This document shows positions 18,319 through 27,206 of a DNA stretch of 64,000 bases, piece by piece. Location: contig JAVKDD010000025.1 in the NCBI GenBank assembly GCA_040222455.1, forward strand, positions 183,997-247,996, given 5' to 3'. Numbering within the stretch: position 1 is the first letter of the stretch; every line of letters begins with the position of its first letter. The DNA is from RHLJ01 sp040222455. GTDB lineage: Bacteria; Bacteroidota; Rhodothermia; Balneolales; Balneolaceae. The position numbers and the translations under genes are program-made. A model generated the notes under the pieces. It was given only the letters and a program-made list of their open reading frames with translations. It made no database searches and had not been told where the DNA came from.

Positions 18319-20236
18319 GTGATCCTTTTAAAGGTAAAATCAAACTAAAAATTGATCCCTTACCTTCTTTACTTTTCACAGTAAGATCGCCGTTATGGGC
18401 TAGAGCTACTTTTTGCACTAAACTCAATCCTATCCCATTACCTTTTACCTGATCGTTTACTGGTTTTTTGCCTCTAAAAAAAGGCTTAAATATTAAACTT
18501 TGTTCTTTTTCTGGAATTCCGATTCCATAATCTTGCACCTGAATTCTAAGCGCCGAATCTCCCTTTAGCTTTACCTCATCAATCTTGAGCAGTATTTTTT
18601 TACACTCTCCGCTAAACTTAACCGCATTGTTAATCAAATTGATTACACAAAGGAAAATCGCATCAGCATCTCCGTTAATTGCCTTCTGTTTTGTATCGAT
18701 TGAATACTCAAGGTGCATCCCTTTTTCGTTAAGCAAATGCTTACTTTCTTCTTTTATTGATTCTAGCATTTCTGCCAATTCGATCGAACGAAAATGATAA
18801 ACTCTTTTCCCACTTTGTATTCCTGAAAACTCCATTATTTGATCGACCATATCGCTGAGCCTTCGACCTTCATTCAGCATTAAATCTGCATATTGTTTTT
18901 TCCTCTTTTCATCTTGAATTACCCCTTCGGTAAGATTTTCAGCCGCGGATCGAATTACAGTAATTGGTGTTCTAAGTTCATGAGAAACCCCAGCTACAAA
19001 TAACATTTGCTGTTCGGCTAATTCTCTGGATCTTTGAGAAAACACTACAATCAAAACTACGCTTATTCCTAGAATTGATAGTATTCCAAAACTGATTCCT
19101 AAATTTCGGTTTCGAGTTTTATTAACAAATGCATCTAATGAGCCTTCTTTAAAACTAAGCCAAAGTTGCCAAGGGCTTCCAATAACTGAGCTATTAAGTG
19201 AAGAAGAAATAGTTGTGTCGGTTTGTACTTGCCAGCTTTTTGAATCTTCAACTGAGCTTGAAATATTCCTGGTATAGAAATGTGATATCGATGCAGAACT
19301 ATTGGCTTCAACATTAAGAGAGCCTACCATTTCTTGGCTTTCAAAAGTGAGTTCTCTAAAGCCTAGTTTAATACTATCCGAAAGCAAATTATCTACAGAA
19401 AATTGTCCAGGATTTGACTTAAACACCATTATGTTATCAAAGCGAAAGCGATCAAGTGGAGTGCTAAAATCTGGATCAGGCAGCATATTACTTTCCGAAG
19501 TAGTAAAATATATATCCTGTTTACCCGAATTCTTAACTAGACTTAGGGTATACTGATCTTCAAAAGAACCAGAAAAGTACGTCTTGGCGATATCTGGAAT
19601 TATTTCATCCTTTATAAATTGATCGTCCAGCTTAAGAAGAATAATATCATCGAGCTGATCTAGGCTTAGTTGTACTTCAATCTTTTTACCAAACTCCTGG
19701 TTAGAAACTTGAACCATATCTAAAAACTGAATAGGAATTTCCAAGAAAGATGGGTTTCCCAAATCTGGTGAAGTTTGAAGTGTATTTCTTCCTCCTTCTA
19801 AACTAGTTGTTGTTTCTTTATTTGCCACCCACTTCTTAATATTGCGTGTTGGAGGTATCGGCGTAAGGGAAAGTGGGTCGGTTGAGAATGCTAATACTTG
19901 AATTGACTCCTGTTCTATTTTTTTTACTACATAAACTGAATCCAACAATTCGGGGTATCCACTATTATCAATCCAATTTAAATATGAAGTTCCAAGAGCA
20001 GATTTGATATCCTCATTTTGGTTTGAAATCTGTACTCGAAATGTTTGGCTCAATTCGCTAAAAACGTCATTAAAGTCAGATACAAAATTCTCAGAAGAGG
20101 CAGATAAACTTTCCTCTAGTCGTTCTTTTTCAGCATCGCTTACGCTACCTAACCATTTATACTGAAGAGTGGCTAGCGTTACTAACGAAACAAGCATTGC
20201 GCCAAGAAAACCATATGTATATAAAGAATTTTTCAC
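18311..20236 (-). CDS. membrane sensor histidine kinase
   Basis: A 641-residue kinase. A transmembrane segment lies near residues 7-27 and another near 375-395, enclosing a roughly 350-residue periplasmic sensor region that I cannot assign to a named domain. The HisKA motif follows, with phospho-acceptor His419 in VSHELRTP. The HATPase domain shows the N box 'NLINNAVKFS', the G1 box 'DYGIGIPEKEQ' and the G2 box 'GNGIGLSLV'. It is paired with the downstream OmpR-type regulator. The signal is unknown. It has no HAMP domain, as the second helix runs directly into HisKA. Confidence 0.93.
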   Translation of the reverse strand: MKNSLYTYGFLGAMLVSLVTLATLQYKWLGSVSDAEKERLEESLSASSENFVSDFNDVFSELSQTFRVQISNQNEDIKSALGTSYLNWIDNSGYPELLDSVYVVKKIEQESIQVLAFSTDPLSLTPIPPTRNIKKWVANKETTTSLEGGRNTLQTSPDLGNPSFLEIPIQFLDMVQVSNQEFGKKIEVQLSLDQLDDIILLKLDDQFIKDEIIPDIAKTYFSGSFEDQYTLSLVKNSGKQDIYFTTSESNMLPDPDFSTPLDRFRFDNIMVFKSNPGQFSVDNLLSDSIKLGFRELTFESQEMVGSLNVEANSSASISHFYTRNISSSVEDSKSWQVQTDTTISSSLNSSVIGSPWQLWLSFKEGSLDAFVNKTRNRNLGISFGILSILGISVVLIVVFSQRSRELAEQQMLFVAGVSHELRTPITVIRSAAENLTEGVIQDEKRKKQYADLMLNEGRRLSDMVDQIMEFSGIQSGKRVYHFRSIELAEMLESIKEESKHLLNEKGMHLEYSIDTKQKAINGDADAIFLCVINLINNAVKFSGECKKILLKIDEVKLKGDSALRIQVQDYGIGIPEKEQSLIFKPFFRGKKPVNDQVKGNGIGLSLVQKVALAHNGDLTVKSKEGKGSIFSLILPLKGSHD

Positions 20237-20382
20237 ATTTCAAATTAGCGAGTTTTAGCCCGATAAAAAAAAATTTTACCTCGATTTAACATCCTTAACA
20301 AAGTTTTTGCGAGTACTTAACAACTCATATTAGATGGTTTCGAATATTGGCGTGAAGTTAAAAACACGAAATATTTGATTCT
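20237..20382. promoter_or_regulatory. divergent control region with TTAACA repeats
   Basis: 146 bases separate the kinase (minus) and the PDZ protein (plus). TTAACA occurs three times on the plus strand at 20286-20291, 20295-20300 and 20317-20322; the second and third are 22 bases apart, two helical turns. OmpR/PhoB-type regulators often bind such direct repeats, so this could be the binding site of the adjacent response regulator. This is an inference from position and pattern only. Confidence 0.3.
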
Positions 20383-21111
20383 ATGAAAATTACAGTATTC
20401 ACTTTTTTGATCCTCCCTATACTCATTCTTTCTCAACAACTTGCTGAGGCTCAAACTACAAGAACAATGAGCTTTGATGCTTCTACCAACCTAATGCTTG
20501 AAGAATTTCAATCAATGCTCGTACTTGATGGCAATGAAGTAAAAGTAGAAATACGTTTAGGAGGAGAAGATGCAAAACCCGGAGTTGACCGATTAGAACA
20601 AGGCGATGTCGTTTTGATGATGAATGGAAAAAGAGTAAACGATATTGAAAGTCTACGTGAACTTTATAGTGATCTTGAAAAAGATGCGGAAATAAAAATT
20701 GGTGTTCAAAGAGGTAATGAAAGGTTTATTCTTACAGCTATTAAAGGAGAGGTTCCTGAAGGTGGTCCAAGAATGGTAATGTCTTTTGATGACGAGGGTG
20801 ATGGAGAGCCACCTGTAATTGTACCTAGCCTAGGAATTCTTTTGGTTGACTTAGACGAAGGGGTACATATTGAAAGAGTAATTCCCCCATTGCTCTCTGA
20901 TGAATTAAAACCCTTAGAAATTGAGGGCTATAGAATCGTTTCTTTTAATAATGAAAAACCTGAGTCTGCAGCGTCTTTAATGGAAAAAATAAAGACTTTA
21001 TCCGTTGGAGATAGTATTTCATTTGTTTTTGAAAAAGACGGAGATGAAAAGACAATCACTTTTAGCAAGAAAAAGCCAAAAGGAAATTTTTCAATACAGA
21101 CAGAGAATTAG
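20383..21111 (+). CDS. secreted PDZ-domain protein
   Basis: A 242-residue protein with a signal peptide (about 1-23). Two PDZ-like modules can be seen: one at about 45-125 ('KPGVDRLEQGDVVLMMNGKRV', core 'LEQGDVVLMMNG') and a weaker one at about 145-235 ('GYRIVSFNNEKPESAASL'). No protease domain is attached, so it is a binding protein. It lies six bases before the NEW3-domain gene and begins the probable ABC-transporter operon. It may act as a periplasmic partner of that system, which is an inference from neighbourhood. Confidence 0.8.
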   Translation: MKITVFTFLILPILILSQQLAEAQTTRTMSFDASTNLMLEEFQSMLVLDGNEVKVEIRLGGEDAKPGVDRLEQGDVVLMMNGKRVNDIESLRELYSDLEKDAEIKIGVQRGNERFILTAIKGEVPEGGPRMVMSFDDEGDGEPPVIVPSLGILLVDLDEGVHIERVIPPLLSDELKPLEIEGYRIVSFNNEKPESAASLMEKIKTLSVGDSISFVFEKDGDEKTITFSKKKPKGNFSIQTEN

Positions 21112-21117
21112 TAGACC

Positions 21118-22617
21118 ATGAAAAAGATCCTTCACCCATTCTTTATACTCCTCCTTCTAGGATTATTAATTCCAGAAAAAACTCTGGCACAAAACCCTTT
21201 CCCAAATGCTCGCGATGATAGCTATCCATTACTAGGACTCAAGAGAGCTAAAAGTTCATATGACCGAACAAAAAGTGAATTAGATCGCCAAAAAGAACTT
21301 TTTAATAAAGATTTGATTTCGCGAGAACAATACGAAACAGCACTCAACACCTATCAGGATGCGGAAGTAAATTATCAACAATCGCTCCTTGTACTTTTAT
21401 TCGAACAACAGTTTGTAAGTATAAAAAGAGCGGTTAAAGCTCAGGATGAAAATTCAAAAAAACAGGTACGTGTTACACTCGAAAACACTTCAGGGGCAAC
21501 CGAAGAATTTGCTCAAATTGTGGACATGGAAGATGATTTATTTAGATCGCTTCAACCAGATGTAATTCACAATGTATACGTTTCTTTAAGTAATGATGAT
21601 GGCGCTATTATTAGTTCGCCCTACGAGGTAAAGCTATCAGAATTGAGAAGTGGGAACCCAACGACTGTTACTTTTGACCTGCTCCAAGATTTAGATGAAG
21701 TGACTGTAAATATAATTTACGGAAATGGGTCTTCTCGTAATCCAAAAGTATTCCTTGAAAAAGATGCCTCCGTTAATCGAGTACTCATTCAGTCGGAGCG
21801 GTTCTCCCAAGAAGTAGAATTAGGAACTGAGGCTACTTATGGTTTAGGGCTGGAGCTTTTTAGCGGGACTAACGACACTTATAAACTTGAAGTAGTAAAC
21901 CTGCCTAAATCTGTTACCAGAAACTTCAGTGAGGTTGGCGCTTCTGGAAGAATTAGCCAAATTAAATTTACAGAGAGTAAAAATAGCATTGATGCAAATC
22001 TACAAATTGCGTTGCCTGATCGCCCAACCGATGATGTTCCTATGGATGAAGCGATCGATTTCTATGTACTGGCAATACCTATCAACAAATTATCTGAAGT
22101 TTCTTCTAAACTGAATGAATCCTGGACAGAGCTCGAAATTGAGGCCTTAAATGTTGGTTTCGTAAAGCTAGAGATGATTCCTAAGGGTGTTGGTAGATTA
22201 GTTGTGAAAGCGCCCCAACTATATGACGAAGCTGACTCAAAATCCTCCATTGAATTTACTTTTCAAGTTGTAAACGAAGGCTCACGACGGCTTGATAACA
22301 TTGAATTTGAATTAGACGCTCCTTTTGAATGGGAAAAGAGAATAGAACCGACAATTATTCCGACTTTAGAAATAAGAGAAGAGCAAACCGTGAAACTCTT
22401 CCTAACGCCGTCTTCAGGTGTAAGTGTAGGTAGATACGAAACCCGAATGAGGTCAACTGGACTTTCTGATAGCCAGCCCGTTAACGCCGAGGATAAAACC
22501 TTTACCGTACAAATTGCCGCGCAAGCGAGCATAGTGGGCACATCGTTAATTCTTTTGCTCATCATCGGGTTAGTAGGAGGACTAGTATTCTTCGGCATCA
22601 AACTTTCAAGAAAGTGA
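21118..22617 (+). CDS. NEW3-domain membrane-anchored protein with adaptor-like helical hairpin
   Basis: A 499-residue protein with a signal peptide (about 1-24). Residues about 40-85 form an amphipathic hairpin with 'DRQKELFNKDLISREQYE', the pattern seen in the alpha-hairpin of membrane-fusion (HlyD/RND adaptor) proteins. The middle is beta-rich. Residues about 375-465 resemble the NEW3 Ig-like domain ('FTFQVVNEGSRRLDNIEF'). A C-terminal transmembrane helix (about 472-494) ends in a basic tail. It lies between the PDZ protein and the ABC ATPase, so I infer an extracytoplasmic component of the ABC-2 system. The adaptor resemblance is by eye only. Confidence 0.75.
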   Translation: MKKILHPFFILLLLGLLIPEKTLAQNPFPNARDDSYPLLGLKRAKSSYDRTKSELDRQKELFNKDLISREQYETALNTYQDAEVNYQQSLLVLLFEQQFVSIKRAVKAQDENSKKQVRVTLENTSGATEEFAQIVDMEDDLFRSLQPDVIHNVYVSLSNDDGAIISSPYEVKLSELRSGNPTTVTFDLLQDLDEVTVNIIYGNGSSRNPKVFLEKDASVNRVLIQSERFSQEVELGTEATYGLGLELFSGTNDTYKLEVVNLPKSVTRNFSEVGASGRISQIKFTESKNSIDANLQIALPDRPTDDVPMDEAIDFYVLAIPINKLSEVSSKLNESWTELEIEALNVGFVKLEMIPKGVGRLVVKAPQLYDEADSKSSIEFTFQVVNEGSRRLDNIEFELDAPFEWEKRIEPTIIPTLEIREEQTVKLFLTPSSGVSVGRYETRMRSTGLSDSQPVNAEDKTFTVQIAAQASIVGTSLILLLIIGLVGGLVFFGIKLSRK

Positions 22618-22642
22618 TGAAATACTATCCATATTTCATCTG

Positions 22643-22713
22643 TCATTTTGAGCGAAAGCGAAGAATCTTAGCGGATATCCAGCAAGATCCTTCGTAAGAT
22701 CCTCAGGATGACT
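22643..22713. repeat. REP-like imperfect inverted repeat
   Basis: About 71 bases whose left arm (gtcattttgagcgaaag...) and right arm (...gatcctcaggatgac) are imperfect reverse complements, giving a long hairpin in the gap between the NEW3 gene and the ABC ATPase. Related, more decayed copies occur at 25024-25084, 37758-37837 and 42667-42727. Dispersed elements with 'gtcattctgag' ends are common between genes in Bacteroidota-like genomes. Confidence 0.6.
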
Positions 22714-22752
22714 TCAAATAAATTCATAATCCGACATTTGAAATTTAATACC

Positions 22753-23538
22753 ATGGAAAAAAAAATAATAACACAGGCACCGCTTCTTGAAGCTCGAAAT
22801 CTTACAAAAGTGTATGAAGATGGCGTTAAAGCCCTAGATAATCTTCAGCTAAAAGTTCATCCCGGCGAAATATTTGCCATGCTTGGAGGTAATGGCGCCG
22901 GTAAAACAACGACCATAAATATCTTTCTAGACTTTATTCAACCTACAAGCGGAAACGCATTTATAAATGGTATTGATGCAAATGAAGATCCACTTCAAGC
23001 AAAAAAAAATGTAGCCTTTGTCTCAGAAAATGTTCAACTCTATCCAAATTTTACCGCTATGCAGAATCTGGATTTCTTTGTTCGTTTAGGTGGAAAAAAT
23101 GACTATTCCAGAATTGACTATGAACATGCCCTTATTAGGGTAGGACTTCAACGTGATGCATTCGATAAAAAGCTTAGAGATTTTTCCAAAGGCATGCGTC
23201 AAAAGTGTGGTATTGCAATTGCTATTCTAAAAGATGCCCCTGCTATCCTCCTTGATGAACCAACTTCTGGACTTGATCCAAAAGCAGGGAAAGAATTTAC
23301 CCGATTAGTTGGAGAGTTAAGAGATGAAGGAAAGGCAATTCTAATGAGCACTCATGATATTTTCCGAGCTAAAGAAATTTCTGATTACGTAGGGATTCTT
23401 AATGATGGGATTTTAGTCGCACAAAAGACAAACGCTGAACTAACAGGAGTTAATTTGGAAGAACTTTATGTAGAATATATGGCCGGGTACATGGAAGAGG
23501 CTGTAAAAACGGGATCCCTTATTAATAACCTTACTTAG
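22753..23538 (+). CDS. ABC transporter ATP-binding protein
   Basis: A 261-residue ATPase counted from the ATG at 22753. A longer frame begins at 22708 inside the preceding repeat, but the shorter start agrees with the family and avoids the repeat. Walker A is GGNGAGKTT (about 45-53), the signature is FSKGMRQK in place of LSGGQ (as in many ABC-2 exporters), and Walker B is ILLDEPTSGLDP. An H-loop STHD follows. It is the nucleotide-binding partner of the two ABC-2 permeases downstream. The exported substrate is unknown. Confidence 0.95.
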   Translation: MEKKIITQAPLLEARNLTKVYEDGVKALDNLQLKVHPGEIFAMLGGNGAGKTTTINIFLDFIQPTSGNAFINGIDANEDPLQAKKNVAFVSENVQLYPNFTAMQNLDFFVRLGGKNDYSRIDYEHALIRVGLQRDAFDKKLRDFSKGMRQKCGIAIAILKDAPAILLDEPTSGLDPKAGKEFTRLVGELRDEGKAILMSTHDIFRAKEISDYVGILNDGILVAQKTNAELTGVNLEELYVEYMAGYMEEAVKTGSLINNLT

Positions 23539-23540
23539 AA

Positions 23541-23594
23541 TGTTAATCGTTATTCGTTCTTCTCCTCGATTAACGAATAACTAATCACGAATAA
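23541..23594. repeat. inverted repeat between ABC ATPase and permease
   Basis: A perfect 10-base inverted repeat, GTTATTCGTT at 23549-23558 and AACGAATAAC at 23572-23581, with the nested pair TTAATCG/CGATTAA at 23543-23549 and 23567-23573. It fills the 58-base gap between the ATPase and the first permease. There is no T-run, so it is unlikely to be a terminator. It may be a small dispersed repeat or an mRNA-processing hairpin. Confidence 0.5.
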
Positions 23595-23596
23595 CC

Positions 23597-25012
23597 ATGT
23601 TCAAACTTATTTTCATTAAAGAACTTAAAGAAATTATTCAGAGTAGTCGTTTTACTATTAGTTTTGCAGTCTGTTCTGTACTTATAATATTGGCATTTTT
23701 TATGGGTGCACAGAACTATTTAGCTAGCCAAATCCAATACGAAGCTGCTATTCAAGAAAACCGAAATCAAATAGCGGCTAATACAGAGTGGATGATGGTA
23801 CAGCACTCTATCATGTTACCACCACAACCTTTAATGGCTTTAGTAAATGGTATTTCTAATGACGTAGGAAGAAATATAGCTATGAGTGGAAGAGGCGAGC
23901 TTCGGGCAGATAACACCCGTTTTAATGATGAACCGATTTTTGCCATTTTTAGATTTATGGATCTAGAATTTATTTTTGGCATCGTACTATCACTTTTCGC
24001 GATAATCTTTGCTTATGATGCCATTAATGGAGAAAAAGTAAGCGGTACGTTAAAGCTATGCTTTTCTAATTCAATCTCAAGAGCTTCATTTATCGCTGGT
24101 AAACTGGCTGGTTCTTTTGTTGGACTTAGTATCGCGCTCTTTATCCCTATCTTAATTGGAGCAGCTATGTTACCTCTTTTAGGTATTCAGCTAAGCTCCG
24201 ATGAATGGATTCGGCTTGCTTTAATTGTCTTCTCTGGACTAGCTTATTTTGGATTATTCTTAGCTTTAACCATTGGGGTTTCGGCTATGACGAGTCGTCC
24301 ATCTAATGCTTTCCTAATCGGTTTAGTAGTTTGGATTTTTGCAGTTCTTATAGTTCCACGAGCCTCCGTTCTTATTTCTGGCAGGTTAGTTGAAGTACCT
24401 AATGTTGATGATATTACTGCTCAAAAAAATAGATACCGAACCCAGCTATTTCAAGAAGATCGCCCTAGAATGGAAAACTTTAAACCAGTTGAGGGAACCG
24501 AACCCCAAGAAGTAATGACTCAGTTCTCTGCAATGATGAGACAACTCTCTTCTGAAAGACAAGAAAAGATAGATGCTTTTACTGAACGAATTAATGAAGA
24601 ATACTTGAATAGAAGAAATAGACAGGAAGAAGTAGCTCTTTCGATATCTCGAGTATCTCCAACTTCTGTTTTTACACTAGCAAGTACGGAATTGGCGGGT
24701 ACTTCCTTAGGTCTGCAAAATCGCTTTATGAACTCTGCGAAAGACTACCAAAATATATACAGTAATTTTATGACTGAAAAAACAGGTAGCGAAGGTAGTG
24801 GGGGCTTTAGAATGATTATGATTACAACTGAAGATGATGGTGAGAAAGCTAAAACATTAGATCCTAATGAAATGCCTCAATTCAAATACGCTAAAACTAG
24901 TCTTAGCACTACAATTCCAAATAGTTTGTTTGATTTTGGGCTTCTGATTCTCTTTAACCTTCTGTTTTTCGGAGGTGCCTTTGCAGCCTTCCTGAGATAT
25001 GATTTGAGGTAA
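23597..25012 (+). CDS. ABC-2 type permease, copy 1
   Basis: A 471-residue protein with an N-terminal helix (about 20-40), a large extracytoplasmic loop, a cluster of five or so membrane helices from about 125 to 265, a second soluble segment (about 270-430) and a last helix near the C-terminus. 'IFAIIFAYDAINGEKVSGTLKL' (core AYDAINGEKVSGTL) is the conserved ABC-2 permease motif preceding 'SNSISRASFIAGKL'. It is paralogous to the next gene, so the two probably form a heterodimer driven by the ATPase upstream. Confidence 0.9.
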   Translation: MFKLIFIKELKEIIQSSRFTISFAVCSVLIILAFFMGAQNYLASQIQYEAAIQENRNQIAANTEWMMVQHSIMLPPQPLMALVNGISNDVGRNIAMSGRGELRADNTRFNDEPIFAIFRFMDLEFIFGIVLSLFAIIFAYDAINGEKVSGTLKLCFSNSISRASFIAGKLAGSFVGLSIALFIPILIGAAMLPLLGIQLSSDEWIRLALIVFSGLAYFGLFLALTIGVSAMTSRPSNAFLIGLVVWIFAVLIVPRASVLISGRLVEVPNVDDITAQKNRYRTQLFQEDRPRMENFKPVEGTEPQEVMTQFSAMMRQLSSERQEKIDAFTERINEEYLNRRNRQEEVALSISRVSPTSVFTLASTELAGTSLGLQNRFMNSAKDYQNIYSNFMTEKTGSEGSGGFRMIMITTEDDGEKAKTLDPNEMPQFKYAKTSLSTTIPNSLFDFGLLILFNLLFFGGAFAAFLRYDLR

Positions 25013-25023
25013 TACCAGTTATT

Positions 25024-25084
25024 GTCATTCTAAGTAAAAGTAAAAAATCTTAATGAACATTCAGCAAGGTCATCAGGCTGATCC
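25024..25084. repeat. decayed REP-like element
   Basis: A 61-base segment beginning gtcattctaag and ending with catcaggctgatcc, similar in order to the element at 22643-22713 but with many changes. It sits in the 104-base gap between the two permease genes. Confidence 0.45.
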
Positions 25085-25116
25085 TTTAAAAAATATAATT
25101 ACATAACTAAACCACT

Positions 25117-26583
25117 ATGCTTTCAATTTTAATTCAAAAAGAACTAAAGAATATACTTCTTAGCCCAAAATTTACAGCTACTTTTTTAGTGTGTTCAATC
25201 CTAATCATAATTAGTGTGTTTATAGGAATTAATGAATATGAAAATGCAGTTACTCAATTCGAAATTAATCAGCAAATCGCCCAACAAGATATTGCTCAGT
25301 CTTCTAGTTGGGGCACGGTTAGAAACATCGTACATCGTGAACCTACGCCTATGCAAATTTTAGTGTCAGGACTTCATTTTGATGTAGGTAGACTTTCGGG
25401 TATTTCATCATTTAGTGATGTAAAGCTTACTAGAAGTCCATATTCGGATGAGACTTTATTTGCCATTTTTAGATTTATTGATTTTGCCTTCATTGTTCAA
25501 GTTGTGCTCTCTTTGTTTGCGATTTTATTCACCTACGACGCCATAAATGGAGAAAGAGAGAATGGCACATTAAAACTGGCTTTCGCTAATTCAGTATCTA
25601 GAGTTACTTATTTGGTGGCTAAATTCACTGGCATTTGGCTAGGGTTGATTGTCCCACTTCTTGTACCAATCCTTATTGGTTTACTTTTAGTTTTGTTGTT
25701 TAAAGTCCCTGTTTCTGGTTCACATTGGATCAGTATTTTTGGGCTAATTAGCCTGTCGATTATGTACATAACTTTTTTTATTGGCATCGGAATTTTGGTA
25801 TCAGCAATTACAAGAAAATCGTCACTTTCTTTTTTACTTCTCCTAGTAATTTGGATTGGAGGTGTCTTAATTTTACCTAGAATGGGAGTTATGGCCGCCG
25901 GTCAATTAGTGGAAATAGAATCTGTTGCACAAATCGAAGCTAAACAAGAAGCTTTTCAGCAAGCACGTTGGAATCGATATTCTGAGCAACTAAGTAAAGT
26001 ATGGCAAAGCAGAGAACAGGAAATGGAGGGAATGTCTGAAGGGGAACGCCGCACATACCGAGATAATAAAGAGTGGGAATGGCTTGAGGTCGATGATGCA
26101 TTGCGTAAACAAATACAAACCGATATTGTGGATAATAACCGTAAACTTTATGAGGAAGTACAAAACAAAAAAATTGTGCTACAGAATCTAGCTTTTTCAC
26201 TAGCCAGAATATCACCTGTTTCTTCTTATCAATTAGCTGTAATGAATATTTCGGGAACCGATATTGGGATGAAATCTCGCTATGAAGAAAGTATGAGAAA
26301 CTATAAAGACGCCTTTGTAACATATGCCGAAAAGAAGCAAGAAGAGACTGGCGACACTGGAGGTTTTAGAATAGAAGTAGATTCTAATGAAGGTGTTAAG
26401 CTAGACTTTGGCAGGAATGACCAAACTCTAGATACTAGCGACCTACCAAGATATGAAGCCCCCCTAGTGCTAGCCTCAAATACTTTTGGGAATAGTATTT
26501 TAGATTTTGGCTTGCTTGCAATTTTTATCATCCTCTCTTTTGGAGGAAGTTTCATAGCCTTTTTGAGATATGATATGAGGTAA
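25117..26583 (+). CDS. ABC-2 type permease, copy 2
   Basis: A 488-residue paralogue of the preceding permease with the same layout: N-terminal helix, long outer loop, helix cluster (about 125-270) with the motif 'FTYDAINGERENGTLKLAF', a long soluble coil rich in Glu/Arg (about 280-400), and a C-terminal helix ending in 'FLRYDMR', matching 'FLRYDLR' at the end of copy 1. Probably one half of a heterodimeric exporter. The separation from copy 1 is taken up by a dispersed repeat. Confidence 0.9.
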   Translation: MLSILIQKELKNILLSPKFTATFLVCSILIIISVFIGINEYENAVTQFEINQQIAQQDIAQSSSWGTVRNIVHREPTPMQILVSGLHFDVGRLSGISSFSDVKLTRSPYSDETLFAIFRFIDFAFIVQVVLSLFAILFTYDAINGERENGTLKLAFANSVSRVTYLVAKFTGIWLGLIVPLLVPILIGLLLVLLFKVPVSGSHWISIFGLISLSIMYITFFIGIGILVSAITRKSSLSFLLLLVIWIGGVLILPRMGVMAAGQLVEIESVAQIEAKQEAFQQARWNRYSEQLSKVWQSREQEMEGMSEGERRTYRDNKEWEWLEVDDALRKQIQTDIVDNNRKLYEEVQNKKIVLQNLAFSLARISPVSSYQLAVMNISGTDIGMKSRYEESMRNYKDAFVTYAEKKQEETGDTGGFRIEVDSNEGVKLDFGRNDQTLDTSDLPRYEAPLVLASNTFGNSILDFGLLAIFIILSFGGSFIAFLRYDMR

Positions 26584-26586
26584 GTT

Positions 26587-26614
26587 GTTCAATGTTCAAT
26601 GTTCAATGTTCAAT
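26587..26614. repeat. four tandem copies of gttcaat
   Basis: Four perfect 7-base units (gttcaat) in a row, between the last permease and the thioesterase gene. Copy number may vary between strains by slippage. Confidence 0.85.
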
Positions 26615-26663
26615 TAAAGTGTATCTTTGTTTTTTTGAACCCAAAATTTCACTTTTTAATTGA

Positions 26664-27203
26664 ATGACTTTTAAACACGTTAAAGATTCCCAAATTACCA
26701 TGACGCAGCTCATGCTGCCTTCTCATTCCAATTTTAGTGGAAAAATTCATGGGGGTTTCATTCTAAACTTGATGGATCAGATTGCTTTTGCTTGCGCTTC
26801 TAAACATTCCGGGCATTATTCTGTAACTGCATCAGTAAATAGAGTTGATTTCCTGAACCCAATCGAAGTAGGTGAGCTTGTTACTTTAAAAGCGTCTATT
26901 AATTATACTGGAAGAACGTCTATGGTAGTTGGGCTTCGGGTGGAATCTGAAAATATACAAACAGGAAAAACCAAGCATTGTAACTCCTCTTATTTTACAA
27001 TGGTAGCAAAAGATGAATATGGAAAAAGTGTTTCTGTTCCTGGCTTAATTTTGGATTCTGAAGAAAGTGTTCGCCGATTCGCAAGAAGCATAACTCGACA
27101 AGAACAATCCAAAAAAAGACTCGATAGTTTTAAACCTTCAGAGTTTAAGATTGAGGATTATCTTGAGATTGTTCAGAAACAGAACGTAAAACTGAAAATT
27201 TAG
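26664..27203 (+). CDS. acyl-CoA thioesterase, hotdog fold (YciA/BFIT-like)
   Basis: A 179-residue protein with one hotdog domain. The segment 'KIHGGFILNLMDQIAFACA' contains the HGG-x5-D active-site helix typical of acyl-CoA hydrolases of the YciA group, followed by 'VDFLNPIEVGELV'. It hydrolyses acyl-CoA esters. The chain length is not readable. The C-terminal 40 residues are charged and helical. It is a single gene, convergent with the GLUG protein (three bases between the stops). Confidence 0.88.
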   Translation: MTFKHVKDSQITMTQLMLPSHSNFSGKIHGGFILNLMDQIAFACASKHSGHYSVTASVNRVDFLNPIEVGELVTLKASINYTGRTSMVVGLRVESENIQTGKTKHCNSSYFTMVAKDEYGKSVSVPGLILDSEESVRRFARSITRQEQSKKRLDSFKPSEFKIEDYLEIVQKQNVKLKI

Positions 27204-27206
27204 CAC

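Noticed and set aside
22708..22752. Longer N-terminus of the ABC ATPase
   Set aside because: These codons overlap the end of the REP-like element and add residues not seen in the family; the ATG at 22753 is preferred.
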